Positions 26,120 through 35,051 of a stretch of 40,028 nucleotides of DNA are shown piece after piece. Both the position numbers and the translations under genes were made by a program. The stretch comes from Sandaracinaceae bacterium (GTDB taxonomy: Bacteria > Myxococcota_A > Polyangia > Polyangiales > Sandaracinaceae), in NCBI GenBank assembly GCA_019637095.1, contig JAHBWG010000084.1, positions 1 to 40,028 of the forward strand, given 5' to 3'. How positions within the stretch are numbered: position 1 is the first letter of the stretch; every line of letters begins with the position of its first letter. Under the pieces are notes generated by a model that was not told where the DNA came from, did not search any database, and was given only the letters and a program-made list of their open reading frames with translations.

Positions 26120-26680
26120 ATGCGATGGGAGCCTTCGCGCGCGGTCTGGATCGCGCTCTGTCTGGCCGCGGTGTTCGGCGCCCGCGCGTCGATCACGCGC
26201 GCCGACGCCGTGCCGGCCGACTACGAGCCGCCGCGCTGCGCGGTGCCCGCGTGTCCGCCGGGCACGCACCCCTACGGCGTGGTGGGCCACGGGACGTGCG
26301 GTGAGGGCTGCACGCTCCCGCGCGAGTGCGGAGATCCCGAGCGCTGTGGGCCCGAGAGCGAGTGCCGCGAGACGCGCCTCTGCGTGGTCCCGCAGCTCGT
26401 GCAGGGGCGCGTGATCGCCGACACCGTCTTCGGGGAGTGCGGCGCGGACGGCGCGTGCGCGCGCGGGGAGTGCGTCGTCGCGCGACGCTGCGCGAGCACG
26501 CGTCCTCCGCCGGCGCCGCGGCCGGCCGGTGAGCCACTTCCCACGGAGCTCGGATGTGGCGCCTGCGCGATCCACGCACGGCGAGGGCCGAGCGCAGCGC
26601 TCATCGCGCTCGCGGCGTGGGCCCTCGCGTGGGCGGCGCGACGAGGCCACCGCCGCGTCGCGGCGCGCCGCTCGTCATGA
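26120..26680 (+). CDS. Cys-rich exported protein with MYXO-CTERM-like tail
   Basis: A 186-residue protein. ATG 26120 gives an N-terminal hydrophobic signal (VWIALCLAAVFGARAS). The mature region (30-135) is rich in Cys and Gly (CAVPACPPGTHP, GTCGEGC, CGDPERCGPESEC), as in small disulfide-bonded surface proteins. The C-terminus has GCGACA, a hydrophobic stretch (ALIALAAWALAWAA) and Arg residues, the MYXO-CTERM arrangement also seen in the DUF2330 protein here. Its stop meets that of the convergent kinase gene in the palindrome tcatga (26675-26680), so the genes end back to back with no spacer. Confidence 0.65.
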   Translation: MRWEPSRAVWIALCLAAVFGARASITRADAVPADYEPPRCAVPACPPGTHPYGVVGHGTCGEGCTLPRECGDPERCGPESECRETRLCVVPQLVQGRVIADTVFGECGADGACARGECVVARRCASTRPPPAPRPAGEPLPTELGCGACAIHARRGPSAALIALAAWALAWAARRGHRRVAARRSS

Positions 26681-27994
26681 GCACGCGGCGCGCGTCGCGC
26701 GGCGGCGCTCGAGCACCGCGCGCGCGAGCGCGATGAGCTGCGCCGGCTCGAAGGGCTTGGTGAGGAAGCCGTCGGCGTCGAGGCGGCACAGCAAGCGCCA
26801 GTCCGTCGCGCCCGCGACGGCGCTCGCGACCACGATGGGGAGCGTCTCGCCGCGCGGCCGCGCGCGCAGCGCCCGGGTGAGCGCGGCGCCGTCCAGGCCG
26901 GGCATGTCGAGGTCCGTCACGACGAGGTCGGGCCACAGGTGCTCGGCGGCGGCGAGCGCGGTCTTGCCGTCGGGCGCCGCCTCGATCGTCGCGCCGGGGA
27001 ACGCGCGCGCGAGCATCAGCCGCGTGAGGTCGCGGTACATCGGGTCGTCGTCCGCGACGAGGACGCGCCCCGGCGAGCGGGGCCGCGTCGCGCGCTCTTC
27101 GAGCGCGGCGAGCAGCTCGCGCCGGAACGCGTCGGCCCCGTGCGTGCGCTGATCGGGGAACAGCGTGAGCGCGCGCGCGAGGACGCGATCGACCGCGGCG
27201 GGCAGCTTCGTGTTCTCGCCGCTCGCGGGGGGCGGCTCCGTGAGCCCGCCGATGCGCGCCTGCCGGTAGGGCAGGCGCCCGGTCAGCAGCTGGTAGGCCA
27301 TCACGCCGAGCGAGTACACGTCGGCGCGCGGCGCGAGCTCGGGCGTCGAGCCGGCGCCGAGCCGCACCTCGGGCGCCATGTACGACGGCGTCCCGGACGT
27401 CACCCTCGCGTCGCGCGCCGCCTCGCTCGCGGGCTGCGCGATCCCGAGGTCGCCGATCGCGACGCGGAAGCCGGGGCCGATCAGCACGTTGGCCGGCTTC
27501 AGGTCGCGGTGCACGAGGCCGGCCGCGTGGATCGCCGCGAGCCCGCGGCACACCTGGTCGAGCACGAACGCCGCCTCGTCGATCCCGAGCGGCCCCTCGC
27601 GCTCCTTCAGCAGCGCGCCGAGGGAGCGGCCAGGGATGTGCTCCATCACGAGGTAGGGCACGCCGTCGAGCTCGCCGACCGCGTACACGCCCACGACGTT
27701 CGGGTGGACCAGGCGCGCCATCGCGCGCGCCTCGGAGACGAACGCCGCGCGCGCCTCCGGGAGCTCGACGAGCTCGGGGTGCACGACCTTGACCGCGACG
27801 TCGCGATCGAGCTGCTCGTCGTGCGCGAGCAGGACGTGGCCCATCCCGCCGGTCCCGAGCGCGCTCACCACGCGGTATTGGCCGTCGATGAGGGTGCCGC
27901 GCGCGATCGCGGCCGCGCGCGCCTTCGGTGGGCGAGGGGGCTCGGAGATCGTCTCCGCCTCCCGCGGGTCTCCCTCGCGCGCCCGACGGCTCAC
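26675..27994 (-). CDS. Ser/Thr kinase with C-terminal receiver domain
   Basis: A 439-residue cytoplasmic protein. Residues 35-285: Hanks-type kinase with a Gly-rich loop (LGTGGMGHV), K69, HRD (142-144, catalytic D144), DLG in place of DFG (162-164) and APE (187-189). Residues 288-425: response-regulator receiver with D295/D296/D297, phospho-acceptor D341 in VTDLDMPG, and the KPF loop. A Ser/Thr kinase fused to a receiver lets a two-component signal control Ser/Thr phosphorylation (inference). There is no membrane anchor, unlike many PknB-type kinases. Start is GTG 27994, overlapping the stop of the upstream histidine kinase as GTGA. Last gene of a four-gene cassette. Confidence 0.88.
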   Translation of the reverse strand: MSRRAREGDPREAETISEPPRPPKARAAAIARGTLIDGQYRVVSALGTGGMGHVLLAHDEQLDRDVAVKVVHPELVELPEARAAFVSEARAMARLVHPNVVGVYAVGELDGVPYLVMEHIPGRSLGALLKEREGPLGIDEAAFVLDQVCRGLAAIHAAGLVHRDLKPANVLIGPGFRVAIGDLGIAQPASEAARDARVTSGTPSYMAPEVRLGAGSTPELAPRADVYSLGVMAYQLLTGRLPYRQARIGGLTEPPPASGENTKLPAAVDRVLARALTLFPDQRTHGADAFRRELLAALEERATRPRSPGRVLVADDDPMYRDLTRLMLARAFPGATIEAAPDGKTALAAAEHLWPDLVVTDLDMPGLDGAALTRALRARPRGETLPIVVASAVAGATDWRLLCRLDADGFLTKPFEPAQLIALARAVLERRRATRAACS

Positions 27995-29130
27995 GCGGCG
28001 TCTCCGTGCCGGCTCGCGCGCGCGGGCAGCCACACCGAGAAGGTCGAGCCCTCGCCGGGCGCGCTCTTCACGGCGAGGCGCCCGCCGTGCGCGTCGACAA
28101 TCCGCTTGACGATCGCGAGCCCGAGGCCCGTGCTCTTCTCGCCCGCCGTGCCCGACGTCCCCTCCTTCGCGAACGGGGTGAACAGCGTCGCGAGGAACTC
28201 GGGCGAGATCCCGCGCCCGCGATCGACGACGTCGAAGCGCACGTCGGCGCCGTCGGCGCGCACGCGCACGCGCACCGGCGCGCCCGGCGGGGAGTACTTC
28301 GTCGCGTTCGACAGGAGGTTGTTGAGGACCTGGTCGAAGCGCTCCGCGTCCGCGTCGACGAGCGGCAGCCCCTCGTCCGCCTCGAGCTGGATGTCGATCG
28401 ACTTGCCGGCGGCCAGGATCTTGTTGAGCGCGACGTTCTTCTGCGCGAGCTCGAGCGGATCGGTCGGACGCACGGTGAGCCGCAGCGTGCCGGCCTCGAT
28501 CGAGGCGAGGTCCAGGAGGTCGTCGATGAGCCCGCGCATGAACGCGGAGCTGCGCGCGATGATCTCGACCATCTCGCGGATCTCCGCGGTGGAGTAGGTG
28601 TCGAGCCCGCTCAGGAGCAGGCTCGCGTAGCCGTACACGACGCCGAGCGGGTTGCGCAGGTCGTGCGCGGCCATCCCGAGGAGCTGGTTCTTCTCCGCGT
28701 CGAGCCGCTCGAGGCGCTCCTTCTTCGCCGCGAGCTCGCGCTCGAACCCCTTGCGCGCCATCGCGTAGCGGATCGCGCGCTCGAGGACCCGCGCGTCGAT
28801 GGTGCCCTTCTCGAGGTACTCGGCCGCGCCCTCCTTCATCGCGGCGAGATCCACGCTGCGATCGCCCGTGCCGGTCAGCATGATCACCGGCACGTCCGAG
28901 CCGCGCGCCTGCGCCTCGCGCAAGACGTCGAGCCCGGTGTCGCGGCCGAGCCGGTAGTCGAGCAGGCACACGTCGTGGCGGTTCGCGCAGAGCGCGGTGA
29001 GCGCGCTCCGTGCGTCGGACGCGCGCTCGACCGAGAAGCGCGCCTCGGTCGCCTCGCTCAAGAGCTCTCGGGTCAAGAGGGCGTCCTCGTCGTCGTCGTC
29101 GACGAGGAGCACCTCGATGCGCTCACTCAT
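27991..29130 (-). CDS. Hybrid receiver-histidine kinase
   Basis: A 379-residue cytoplasmic protein: N-terminal receiver (acidic pocket D11-D14, phospho-acceptor D58 in CLLDYRLG, conserved K108), a short coiled-coil (residues 125-150, ERELAAKKERLERLDAEK), HisKA with H156 in AAHDLRNPLG, and an HATPase domain (N275 in LLSNATKYS, GRGIS, STGLGLAIVK). With its receiver at the N-terminus, it can accept phosphate from the upstream kinase and signal on through its own His. Its ATG overlaps the stop of the upstream response regulator by 8 nt. Confidence 0.9.
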   Translation of the reverse strand: MSERIEVLLVDDDDEDALLTRELLSEATEARFSVERASDARSALTALCANRHDVCLLDYRLGRDTGLDVLREAQARGSDVPVIMLTGTGDRSVDLAAMKEGAAEYLEKGTIDARVLERAIRYAMARKGFERELAAKKERLERLDAEKNQLLGMAAHDLRNPLGVVYGYASLLLSGLDTYSTAEIREMVEIIARSSAFMRGLIDDLLDLASIEAGTLRLTVRPTDPLELAQKNVALNKILAAGKSIDIQLEADEGLPLVDADAERFDQVLNNLLSNATKYSPPGAPVRVRVRADGADVRFDVVDRGRGISPEFLATLFTPFAKEGTSGTAGEKSTGLGLAIVKRIVDAHGGRLAVKSAPGEGSTFSVWLPARASRHGDAA

Positions 29131-29575
29131 CGGGCAGCTCCACGATCTCGAACCAGTACCGGCCGATCATCGCGATCTTGTCGACCATCGCTTCGAACGT
29201 GACGGGCTTGCACACGAACGAGCTCACGCCGAGATCGTACGAACGCAAGATGTCTTCCTCCGCTTGGGACGTCGTCAGGACGATCACCGGGATCTTCTTC
29301 AACGCCTCGTGCGACTTGATCTCCGCGAGCGCCTCGCGGCCGTCCTTCCGAGGCATGTTGAGGTCGAGCAGGATGATCCCCGGCCGCGGCGAGCTCGCCG
29401 GGTCCGTGTACGCGCCGCGGCGCAGGAGGTAGTCCATGAGCTCTTCGCCGTCCGCCACCGTCCGGAGGTCGTTGCGGAGCTTGGCCTCCTCGAGCGCCTC
29501 GCGCACGAGCAGCCGGTCGTCGGCGTCGTCGTCGGCGTAGAGGATGGTGATGGGGCGCGTCTGGGGTCGGGTCAT
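29123..29575 (-). CDS. Rcp1/CheY-like single-domain response regulator
   Basis: A 150-residue receiver without an output domain: acidic cluster D15-D17, phospho-acceptor D71 in LLDLNMPRKDG, and K123 in VCKPV. The LNMPRKDGRE motif and the extended loop (MDYLLRRGAY) are typical of Rcp1-type regulators that pair with phytochrome-like kinases. It overlaps the genes on both sides (4 nt ATGA upstream, 8 nt downstream), so it is made together with them and probably shuttles phosphate between the two histidine kinases. Confidence 0.9.
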   Translation of the reverse strand: MTRPQTRPITILYADDDADDRLLVREALEEAKLRNDLRTVADGEELMDYLLRRGAYTDPASSPRPGIILLDLNMPRKDGREALAEIKSHEALKKIPVIVLTTSQAEEDILRSYDLGVSSFVCKPVTFEAMVDKIAMIGRYWFEIVELPDE

Positions 29576-31398
29576 GCGGCGCTCTCGGGTTGCGTGAGGG
29601 GGAGGGTGGTCACGAACGTCGTCCCGACGCCGGGCGCGCTCGTGACCGTGATCTCGCCGCCGTGGCGGCGGACGATCTTCTTGCAGAGGGCCAGGCCGAT
29701 GCCGGTGCCCTCGTACTCGGTGCGGCCGTGGAGCCGCTCGAACACGTCGAAGATGCGGTCGGCGTACTTCTGCTCGAAGCCGATGCCGTTGTCGCGCACG
29801 ACGAGGCGGTAGCGGCCGGCGCCGGCCGGCTCGCCGCGCACCTCGATGACCGGCGCGCGCGCCTCGTCGCGGTACTTGATCGCGTTGCCGATCAGGTTCT
29901 GCAAGAGCTGGCGCATCTGCGGCGCGTCGGCGTCGAGCGTGGTGAGCGGCCCGATGTCCACCGTCGCGCCCGCCTTCTCGATCGCCACCTCGAGATCGTC
30001 GAGGACCTCCTTGGCGATCGCGTCGAGGTCGACGGGCGTGAACGGCTCGGCGCGCGTCGTCAGCCGCGACCAGCGCAACAGATCGTTGATGAGGAGCTGC
30101 ATGCGGCGCGCGGCGCTCTGCATCCGCGCGAGGTAGTCGCGCCCGCGCTCGTCGAGCGCTGCGCCGTGGAGCTGCTCGATCCGACCGCCGAACGCGATGA
30201 TCTTGCGCAGCGGCTCCTGCATGTCGTGCGAGGCGGCGAACGCGAACTGCTCGAGCTCGGCGTTGCGGGCCTCGAGCTCCGCGTTCGCGCGCTCGAGCGT
30301 GGCCCCGAGCTCCTCGAGGCGCCGGCGGCTCTCGCGCCGCTCGGTCACGTCGCGCGCGCTCGCCACGACGACGCGGCGCCCCTCGATCGTGACGGGGCTC
30401 AGCTCGACGTCCGCGTAGAACGTCGTGCCGTCCTTGCGCCGGCCGCGGATGTCGAGCGCCTGCCCCATCGGGCGCATGTGGGGGTCGGCCGCGTACTCGG
30501 CGCGCACGCCGGCGTGCCGCGCGCGCGCCGCCTCGGGCACGAGCGCCTCGATCGGCTCGCCGACGAGCTCCTCCGGCGCCCAACCGAAGAGCCCCTCGAC
30601 GTGCGCGTTCGCGTACTCGATCACGCCGCTCGCGCCGACGACCACCACGGCGTCGGGGACCGCCTCGAGCAGCTGCGCCACGCGCGTGCGCTCCGCCTCC
30701 TCGGCCTCGCGCAGCGCCTCGAGGCTCCGCGCGACGGCGCGCGCGACCGCGGCGACCTCGTCGGGGCCCTGCGCGAGCGGGCCGAGCTGCGCCCCGGGAT
30801 CCTCGGCCTCCGCGGCGTCGCGCACGCGGCGGATGCGCGAGAACACGTCCCCGACGAGGAGGCCGGCGAGCACGAGGAGCAGCACGCCGCCGCCGGTCGC
30901 GAGCGCGCCCTGCCGCTCGAGCGCGTCGACGTCGCGCTGCGTCGCCTCCGCCATCGCGCCGACGGTCGCGTCGAGCGCACGCAGCTCGTCTGCGACGAGC
31001 GCGTCGAACGCCTCGGTCGGCGCCTGGCCGCGCGCGCCGGGGACGATCGCCCCGCTCCAGCGCGTGCGGTGCGCCTCGAGCCGCGCGCACGCGCCCGCGC
31101 GCGCGCAGCCGGGCAGCCCCTGCTGGCCCTCGATGACGCGAGCGAGCGTGGCGCGCTGCCCGGCGTCGATCCGCGCGAGCTCGGCGTCGGGGGCCCCGCG
31201 GGCGTGCGCGAGCGCGAGCGCGAGCAGGCGGTAGCGGAGCGAGCCGACCGCGTCGAGCTGCCGCGCCGCGCCGTCGAGGTGCGTGCGCGCCGAGCGCGAG
31301 ACCGCCCACGGCGCGAACGAGAGCACGGCGAGCACCCCGAGCAGCAGCGCGATCCTGCGGCCCAGCGAGCCGAACGCACGCTCGAAGACGCGCCGCAT
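29572..31398 (-). CDS. Membrane sensor histidine kinase with PAS domain
   Basis: A 608-residue kinase and the first gene of the cassette. ATG 31398 is preferred; a TTG at 31434 would add 12 residues. Two membrane helices (about 14-33 and 169-183) bracket a helical periplasmic domain of about 130 residues resembling nitrate/PilJ-type sensor domains (SLRYRLLALALAH). Then come PAS (about 239-365: VPDAVVVVG; GRRKDGTTFYADVELSPV), a coiled coil, HisKA with H391 in FAASHDMQEPLR, and HATPase (LIGNAIKYRD, DNGIGF, GTGIGLALCKK). The SHDMQEPLRK box is typical of phytochrome-like kinases that use Rcp1-type regulators, matching its neighbour. The signal sensed is unknown. Confidence 0.88.
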   Translation of the reverse strand: MRRVFERAFGSLGRRIALLLGVLAVLSFAPWAVSRSARTHLDGAARQLDAVGSLRYRLLALALAHARGAPDAELARIDAGQRATLARVIEGQQGLPGCARAGACARLEAHRTRWSGAIVPGARGQAPTEAFDALVADELRALDATVGAMAEATQRDVDALERQGALATGGGVLLLVLAGLLVGDVFSRIRRVRDAAEAEDPGAQLGPLAQGPDEVAAVARAVARSLEALREAEEAERTRVAQLLEAVPDAVVVVGASGVIEYANAHVEGLFGWAPEELVGEPIEALVPEAARARHAGVRAEYAADPHMRPMGQALDIRGRRKDGTTFYADVELSPVTIEGRRVVVASARDVTERRESRRRLEELGATLERANAELEARNAELEQFAFAASHDMQEPLRKIIAFGGRIEQLHGAALDERGRDYLARMQSAARRMQLLINDLLRWSRLTTRAEPFTPVDLDAIAKEVLDDLEVAIEKAGATVDIGPLTTLDADAPQMRQLLQNLIGNAIKYRDEARAPVIEVRGEPAGAGRYRLVVRDNGIGFEQKYADRIFDVFERLHGRTEYEGTGIGLALCKKIVRRHGGEITVTSAPGVGTTFVTTLPLTQPESAA

Positions 31399-31503
31399 CG
31401 GCGAGAGAGGTAAACCCCCACCCGCGGATGCCAACCGCGGCGTCCCCGACCCACCTGCGCCGCGTACTACACCTCGCGCGCACCGTGGGGTGCGCGCTCG
31501 CGA

Positions 31504-31680
31504 TCAGCGGTGCGCGACGAAGCGGCGGTAGGCGGCGCCGAGCGCGGCGTGCACCGACCCGGGCGCGTGGCGCTCGACCGCGGCGGTGACGTGCGCGTCC
31601 CAGCCGACGAGGATCTCGGCGCGGCCTCCGCGGATGGCCCGATCGGCGACCCGGCGCGGCGGCGTGCCGAAGCGCAGCAT
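31504..31680 (-). pseudogene. C-terminal relic resembling a short-chain dehydrogenase
   Basis: A minus-strand frame ends at a TGA (31504-31506). Its last 58 residues from ATG 31680 read TPPRRVADRAIRG, AEILVGWDAH and YRRFVAHR, which resembles the C-terminal tail of SDR-family dehydrogenases. The frame stays open for about 40 codons further upstream without a start codon, and no Rossmann-fold motif (GxxxGxG) or catalytic YxxxK precedes it. Most likely the remains of a deleted gene; a small unrelated protein is possible. Confidence 0.4.
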
Positions 31681-31810
31681 CAGCTCGCTCTGGGGGCGTC
31701 GGGCTGCTTCGACAGCGTCGCCACCGAGCTCCCGTCCGGCCTCGAGCCCTTCGAGGAGGAGAACGCCGCGAGAGCAGCGCTCGTTCGTGCGCCGCCGCTG
31801 GACCGGCGGC

Positions 31811-32278
31811 GTGACGAGCGAGCACGCGCGTGCCTACGTCCACGCCGGCGTCGCCACCACCCTCGCCGCGGTCCGCGACCCGCTCGCCGGCGCCGACCGC
31901 CGCCCGTCGACGACGATCACCTTCGAGGAGGGCGTCGACCCCGACGACCGCCGGAGCCACCGCAGCCACCGCGTCGTCCCCGACCTCGTGGCCGTCGAGC
32001 TCCAGCTCGAGTGGCGCTCCGACGTCGTCTCGGGGCCGCTCGACGCCCCGACCCTCACCGCGACGCGCTGGCAGAAGGTGTGGGGCACGAGCGCCATCTC
32101 GCTGCTCGAGGGCCCGATCGTCTGCCGGCAGGTCGCGCCCTCGGTCACGCTGCTCGAGATCCAGTACCACCTCGACGCGCTCGCGCAGGGCTACGAGACG
32201 ATCGAGGCGTACCTGTCCGGCTACTACGACTCGATCCTCGCGCTCGTGCGCGGCGAGCCGCTCCCGCCCCAGGAGTGA
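31811..32278 (+). CDS. Hypothetical protein, 155 aa
   Basis: Start placed at GTG 31811, because upstream codons in this frame are Arg/Ser-rich and unlike protein. The product is soluble with no signal peptide: a helical start (SEHARAYVHAGVATTLAAVRD), a central strand-rich part (LVAVELQLEWRSDVV) and a helical end (YHLDALAQGYETIEAYLSGYYDSILALV). No family recognised. It converges on the RADAR operon across a 119-base gap that holds a GC hairpin. Whether it belongs with RADAR cannot be told; orientation argues against a shared transcript. Confidence 0.55.
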   Translation: MTSEHARAYVHAGVATTLAAVRDPLAGADRRPSTTITFEEGVDPDDRRSHRSHRVVPDLVAVELQLEWRSDVVSGPLDAPTLTATRWQKVWGTSAISLLEGPIVCRQVAPSVTLLEIQYHLDALAQGYETIEAYLSGYYDSILALVRGEPLPPQE

Positions 32279-32301
32279 GCGCGCGAAGACTGGCGATGGA
32301 T

Positions 32302-32320
32302 CGCGCGGCCAGGCCGCGCG
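32302..32320. terminator. Perfect GC inverted repeat between convergent genes
   Basis: cgcgcggcc and ggccgcgcg flank a single A, so a 7- to 8-bp stem with a small loop forms after the hypothetical gene and after rdrB on the other strand. No T-run. A bidirectional terminator is the simplest reading. Confidence 0.4.
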
Positions 32321-32397
32321 CCGCGATCGCCGTCGGTCGAGGGGCACGATCGCGGGGGACGTGCATGCCGCGTCCTCCGCTTCGAGCCCAGGCGAGG

Positions 32398-35034
32398 TCA
32401 CCGGACGGGCTTCGCCCGGCGGAGCTGCGCGAGCAGCTCGGCCTTCTTCCTGAGGTCGATCGTGAATCGGGACTCGAGCCCGGTCTGGCGCGCAAGATCG
32501 ATCGCGCGCAGGGCTTCGCGCGATCGTTCGGCCGGTGTGTCCGTGCTCGGCCCTGCCGGCCCTCGGCGCCGGGCCTTCGCAGCTTCCACACAGTGCCCCG
32601 CCCACCAGTACGCGTACTCGTCCTCGAGGCGGGTGGAGAACGTGATGGGGTCGTCGTCGTTCACGCTGAGCCGGAGGTCGTCGGCGTCGTCGCCCGGCGG
32701 CGGATCCTGCCGGCTCGGATGGCGACCCAAGAGCCCGAGGTCACCGATGAGCAGATTGCTGCTTGGGTTCGTCTCGACCACGAGGCGTCGAGCCGCGATC
32801 TCGCGGCGCACGCAGCGCTGGAGAGACGCCGCGGCGTCTTCGTCGTCGCGCGCCCACCGAACCCAGAGCGGGCGGCGTGCACGCCGGGCCATCGGCTCCT
32901 CGCCGAGCAGCCGATGGATCGACTTCCACTTTGGCTCGGCGGGGATGCACCGCGTGAGCCTCGGGTATCCCAAACGGCCGACGAGACCACGGCTGTGGAG
33001 CGCCTCGTAGACGTCGACGAGCAGCTCCGTTCCTGGCAGGTCGATCTCCTCCCACGCGATCGCTCGCCAGATCTCGCGGACCTCCTGCCGGACTCGCAAG
33101 ACCCTCGTGTTGGGGGTCTCGAGAAGGCCGCGACGGACCAGTGCCAGCTCGAACGAGAGGTCCCAGAGGCGCTCCTCGGCGGGCTGGAGCACGCAACCGT
33201 CCTCGTCGCAGGAGACGCCCCGCGGCATGCCGAGCGCGAGGGCGTGGCCGATCCTGTCGCCCTCCCGCAGGATCGGCTGGTGTCCCCAAGCCGACGCGTG
33301 AGCGCCCGACCTCCCGGTGAAGCGCCTCGGCTCACCCAGCAAGAGCTCGCCGAGGCGGCGGACTCCGTCGTGCGGCGTGAACCACTCCTCCCCGGCGTGC
33401 GCGGTGGCGCGAAACCCGCGGTCCAGCCCCACCTGCGCGAGCGAGGGGTCACACCGTCGCACGTACGTCGCCGCCGCCTCGAAGATCTCGCGCGCCTGGG
33501 CGTAGAGCGGCCTCACCGCCCACGTCGGGACCCCGAGCTCGTTGCTGGCGACGTCCGCGCCTCGCAGGACGAGCACGGCCCAGGGCTCGGCCCTCGACAC
33601 GCGCTCGAGAACCTCCAGATGCGCTTGTTGGTCCCGAACCCAGTCCCCGTAGCGGACCAGCGTGCGCCGGTTGTCGGAAGGAAGATCGCGCCCGGGCTCC
33701 TTGATCCAATGCAGCGAGACGCCGACCTCGACCTGCGGAGCGTGCTCGTAGGCGTCAGCCAGCAACCCGCGGTACGCGGAGCGGGAGCGCTTGAAGCCCT
33801 TCCTGCCCTCCAGGGCCACGAGCCGCAGCCCGGTCGAGCGCTCGAGGTCCAGTGCCTCGCTCAGCTCCGATCGCTTCGGGTCGGCGAGAAGCTCGATGCG
33901 CTGATAGTATCGAGCGAACCACCCGAGTCCGGGCGTCCCGGGCTCGAGGACGAGCCATTCGAACGTCGCCGTGCGGAGTCGCTGATACTGCCAGAAAAGG
34001 CGGCGCCAGACCCCCCGGAGCTCGCGCATCCCGTAGAACGTCAGCAGAAGCTCGCCCCGATCCTGCCGGGCTCGATCGGGAACGTCGATCCTCCCGCGGC
34101 CGGTGGCGGCGAAGAGGTCGGTCAGGCCCTTTCGTCTGCGGACCTCGTGCGCGAGGCTCGTGAGTGCGCTCCTCGGGCCAGACTCCAAGGCTCCGCGCGC
34201 CAGCGCTCCCACCCATATGGGCAACGTACGTTTCCAGTCGCGTCCACTTGCTGGCGCGATGCGGCGCGCGAGCGACTCGGCAGCGCTCGACACCGCGTCG
34301 TCATCGTCCGAGAGCGCATGGCCGGCCGTCAGTCGCCACGCGAGCAGGACGCGCGCCACGCAGGCTTGGCCGAGCGCCGTCGCGAACGCAGCGCCCGACG
34401 CGAACGGAGGTGAATGTCGATCGAGCTTCTCGAGCTCCGAACGTTGCATCAGCGACGCGGCTCGATCCATCGCCTCGCACCAGAGCTGCGTGAAGCTCAC
34501 GGCGGCGCCGAGGTGCAGGTGCGTCTCGGCGACGCCGCGTCGAAGCACCTCGCGGAGCGCCGCTGGAGCCAGGGTGACCCACGGCCTCGACGGTGGCACC
34601 TCCGCGTAGGCCGCGTGAAGGAGATCGGGCGGCACGGCGAGGCTCGCCCACCGCCATCGCCGGACCGCCGCCGCGTGGGCGTTCGAGAGCGTCTCCTCGG
34701 CTGGCGGGAGGACCTCGTGGGCCCAGTCCTTCAGGTATTGGTACAGAGAGCCATCGCGGGCCTGCTCGCCGCTCCACGCGTTCGTGCGGATGAGCTGGAG
34801 ATGCTCGAGGGAGAGGCCGCGAGAGCATCGTTGAAGCTCCTCGTCGAGCTCCCCGGCCAGATGGTCGGCGCGCGGGGTGACCGGGGGCGGGCCGCGTGGC
34901 ACCTGGGACGGCGGCAGCGAGGCGGCCTTGCTGAACGGTGCGATGGTGTCGAGCGCCCAGCGGCGCGCGAGCTTCGAGCGCAGGGGCCATGCCTTCGCCA
35001 GCGCGTGGAGCCACTCCGTCGGGACGTCCGCCAT
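32398..35034 (-). CDS. rdrB: RdrB: divergent adenosine deaminase of a RADAR system
   Basis: An 878-residue deaminase, far longer than housekeeping adenosine deaminase (about 350) and in the size range of RdrB. Deaminase motifs are all present: HLH (172-174, Zn), HAGE (546-549), GH (596-597), and NDDDP (792-796) matching the family NTDDP, with D794 as probable metal ligand and D795 as catalytic partner; NPSSN (756-760) also fits. A large insertion separates HLH from HAGE. Known RdrB forms big hollow shells and, on phage infection, deaminates adenosine (reported on RNA, and on ATP/dATP), with RdrA required. Start is ATG 35034, 17 bases after the rdrA stop. RdrB usually follows RdrA, as here. 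Confidence 0.85.
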   Translation of the reverse strand: MADVPTEWLHALAKAWPLRSKLARRWALDTIAPFSKAASLPPSQVPRGPPPVTPRADHLAGELDEELQRCSRGLSLEHLQLIRTNAWSGEQARDGSLYQYLKDWAHEVLPPAEETLSNAHAAAVRRWRWASLAVPPDLLHAAYAEVPPSRPWVTLAPAALREVLRRGVAETHLHLGAAVSFTQLWCEAMDRAASLMQRSELEKLDRHSPPFASGAAFATALGQACVARVLLAWRLTAGHALSDDDDAVSSAAESLARRIAPASGRDWKRTLPIWVGALARGALESGPRSALTSLAHEVRRRKGLTDLFAATGRGRIDVPDRARQDRGELLLTFYGMRELRGVWRRLFWQYQRLRTATFEWLVLEPGTPGLGWFARYYQRIELLADPKRSELSEALDLERSTGLRLVALEGRKGFKRSRSAYRGLLADAYEHAPQVEVGVSLHWIKEPGRDLPSDNRRTLVRYGDWVRDQQAHLEVLERVSRAEPWAVLVLRGADVASNELGVPTWAVRPLYAQAREIFEAAATYVRRCDPSLAQVGLDRGFRATAHAGEEWFTPHDGVRRLGELLLGEPRRFTGRSGAHASAWGHQPILREGDRIGHALALGMPRGVSCDEDGCVLQPAEERLWDLSFELALVRRGLLETPNTRVLRVRQEVREIWRAIAWEEIDLPGTELLVDVYEALHSRGLVGRLGYPRLTRCIPAEPKWKSIHRLLGEEPMARRARRPLWVRWARDDEDAAASLQRCVRREIAARRLVVETNPSSNLLIGDLGLLGRHPSRQDPPPGDDADDLRLSVNDDDPITFSTRLEDEYAYWWAGHCVEAAKARRRGPAGPSTDTPAERSREALRAIDLARQTGLESRFTIDLRKKAELLAQLRRAKPVR

Positions 35035-35051
35035 CGCGCGCTCGAGGTCGC

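Noticed and set aside
26675-26680. Palindrome tcatga as a regulatory site
   Set aside because: It is simply the two stop codons of convergent genes meeting back to back.
29590-31413. A rightward 607-codon frame opposite the sensor kinase
   Set aside because: Same antisense artefact; the minus strand has clear PAS, HisKA and HATPase motifs.
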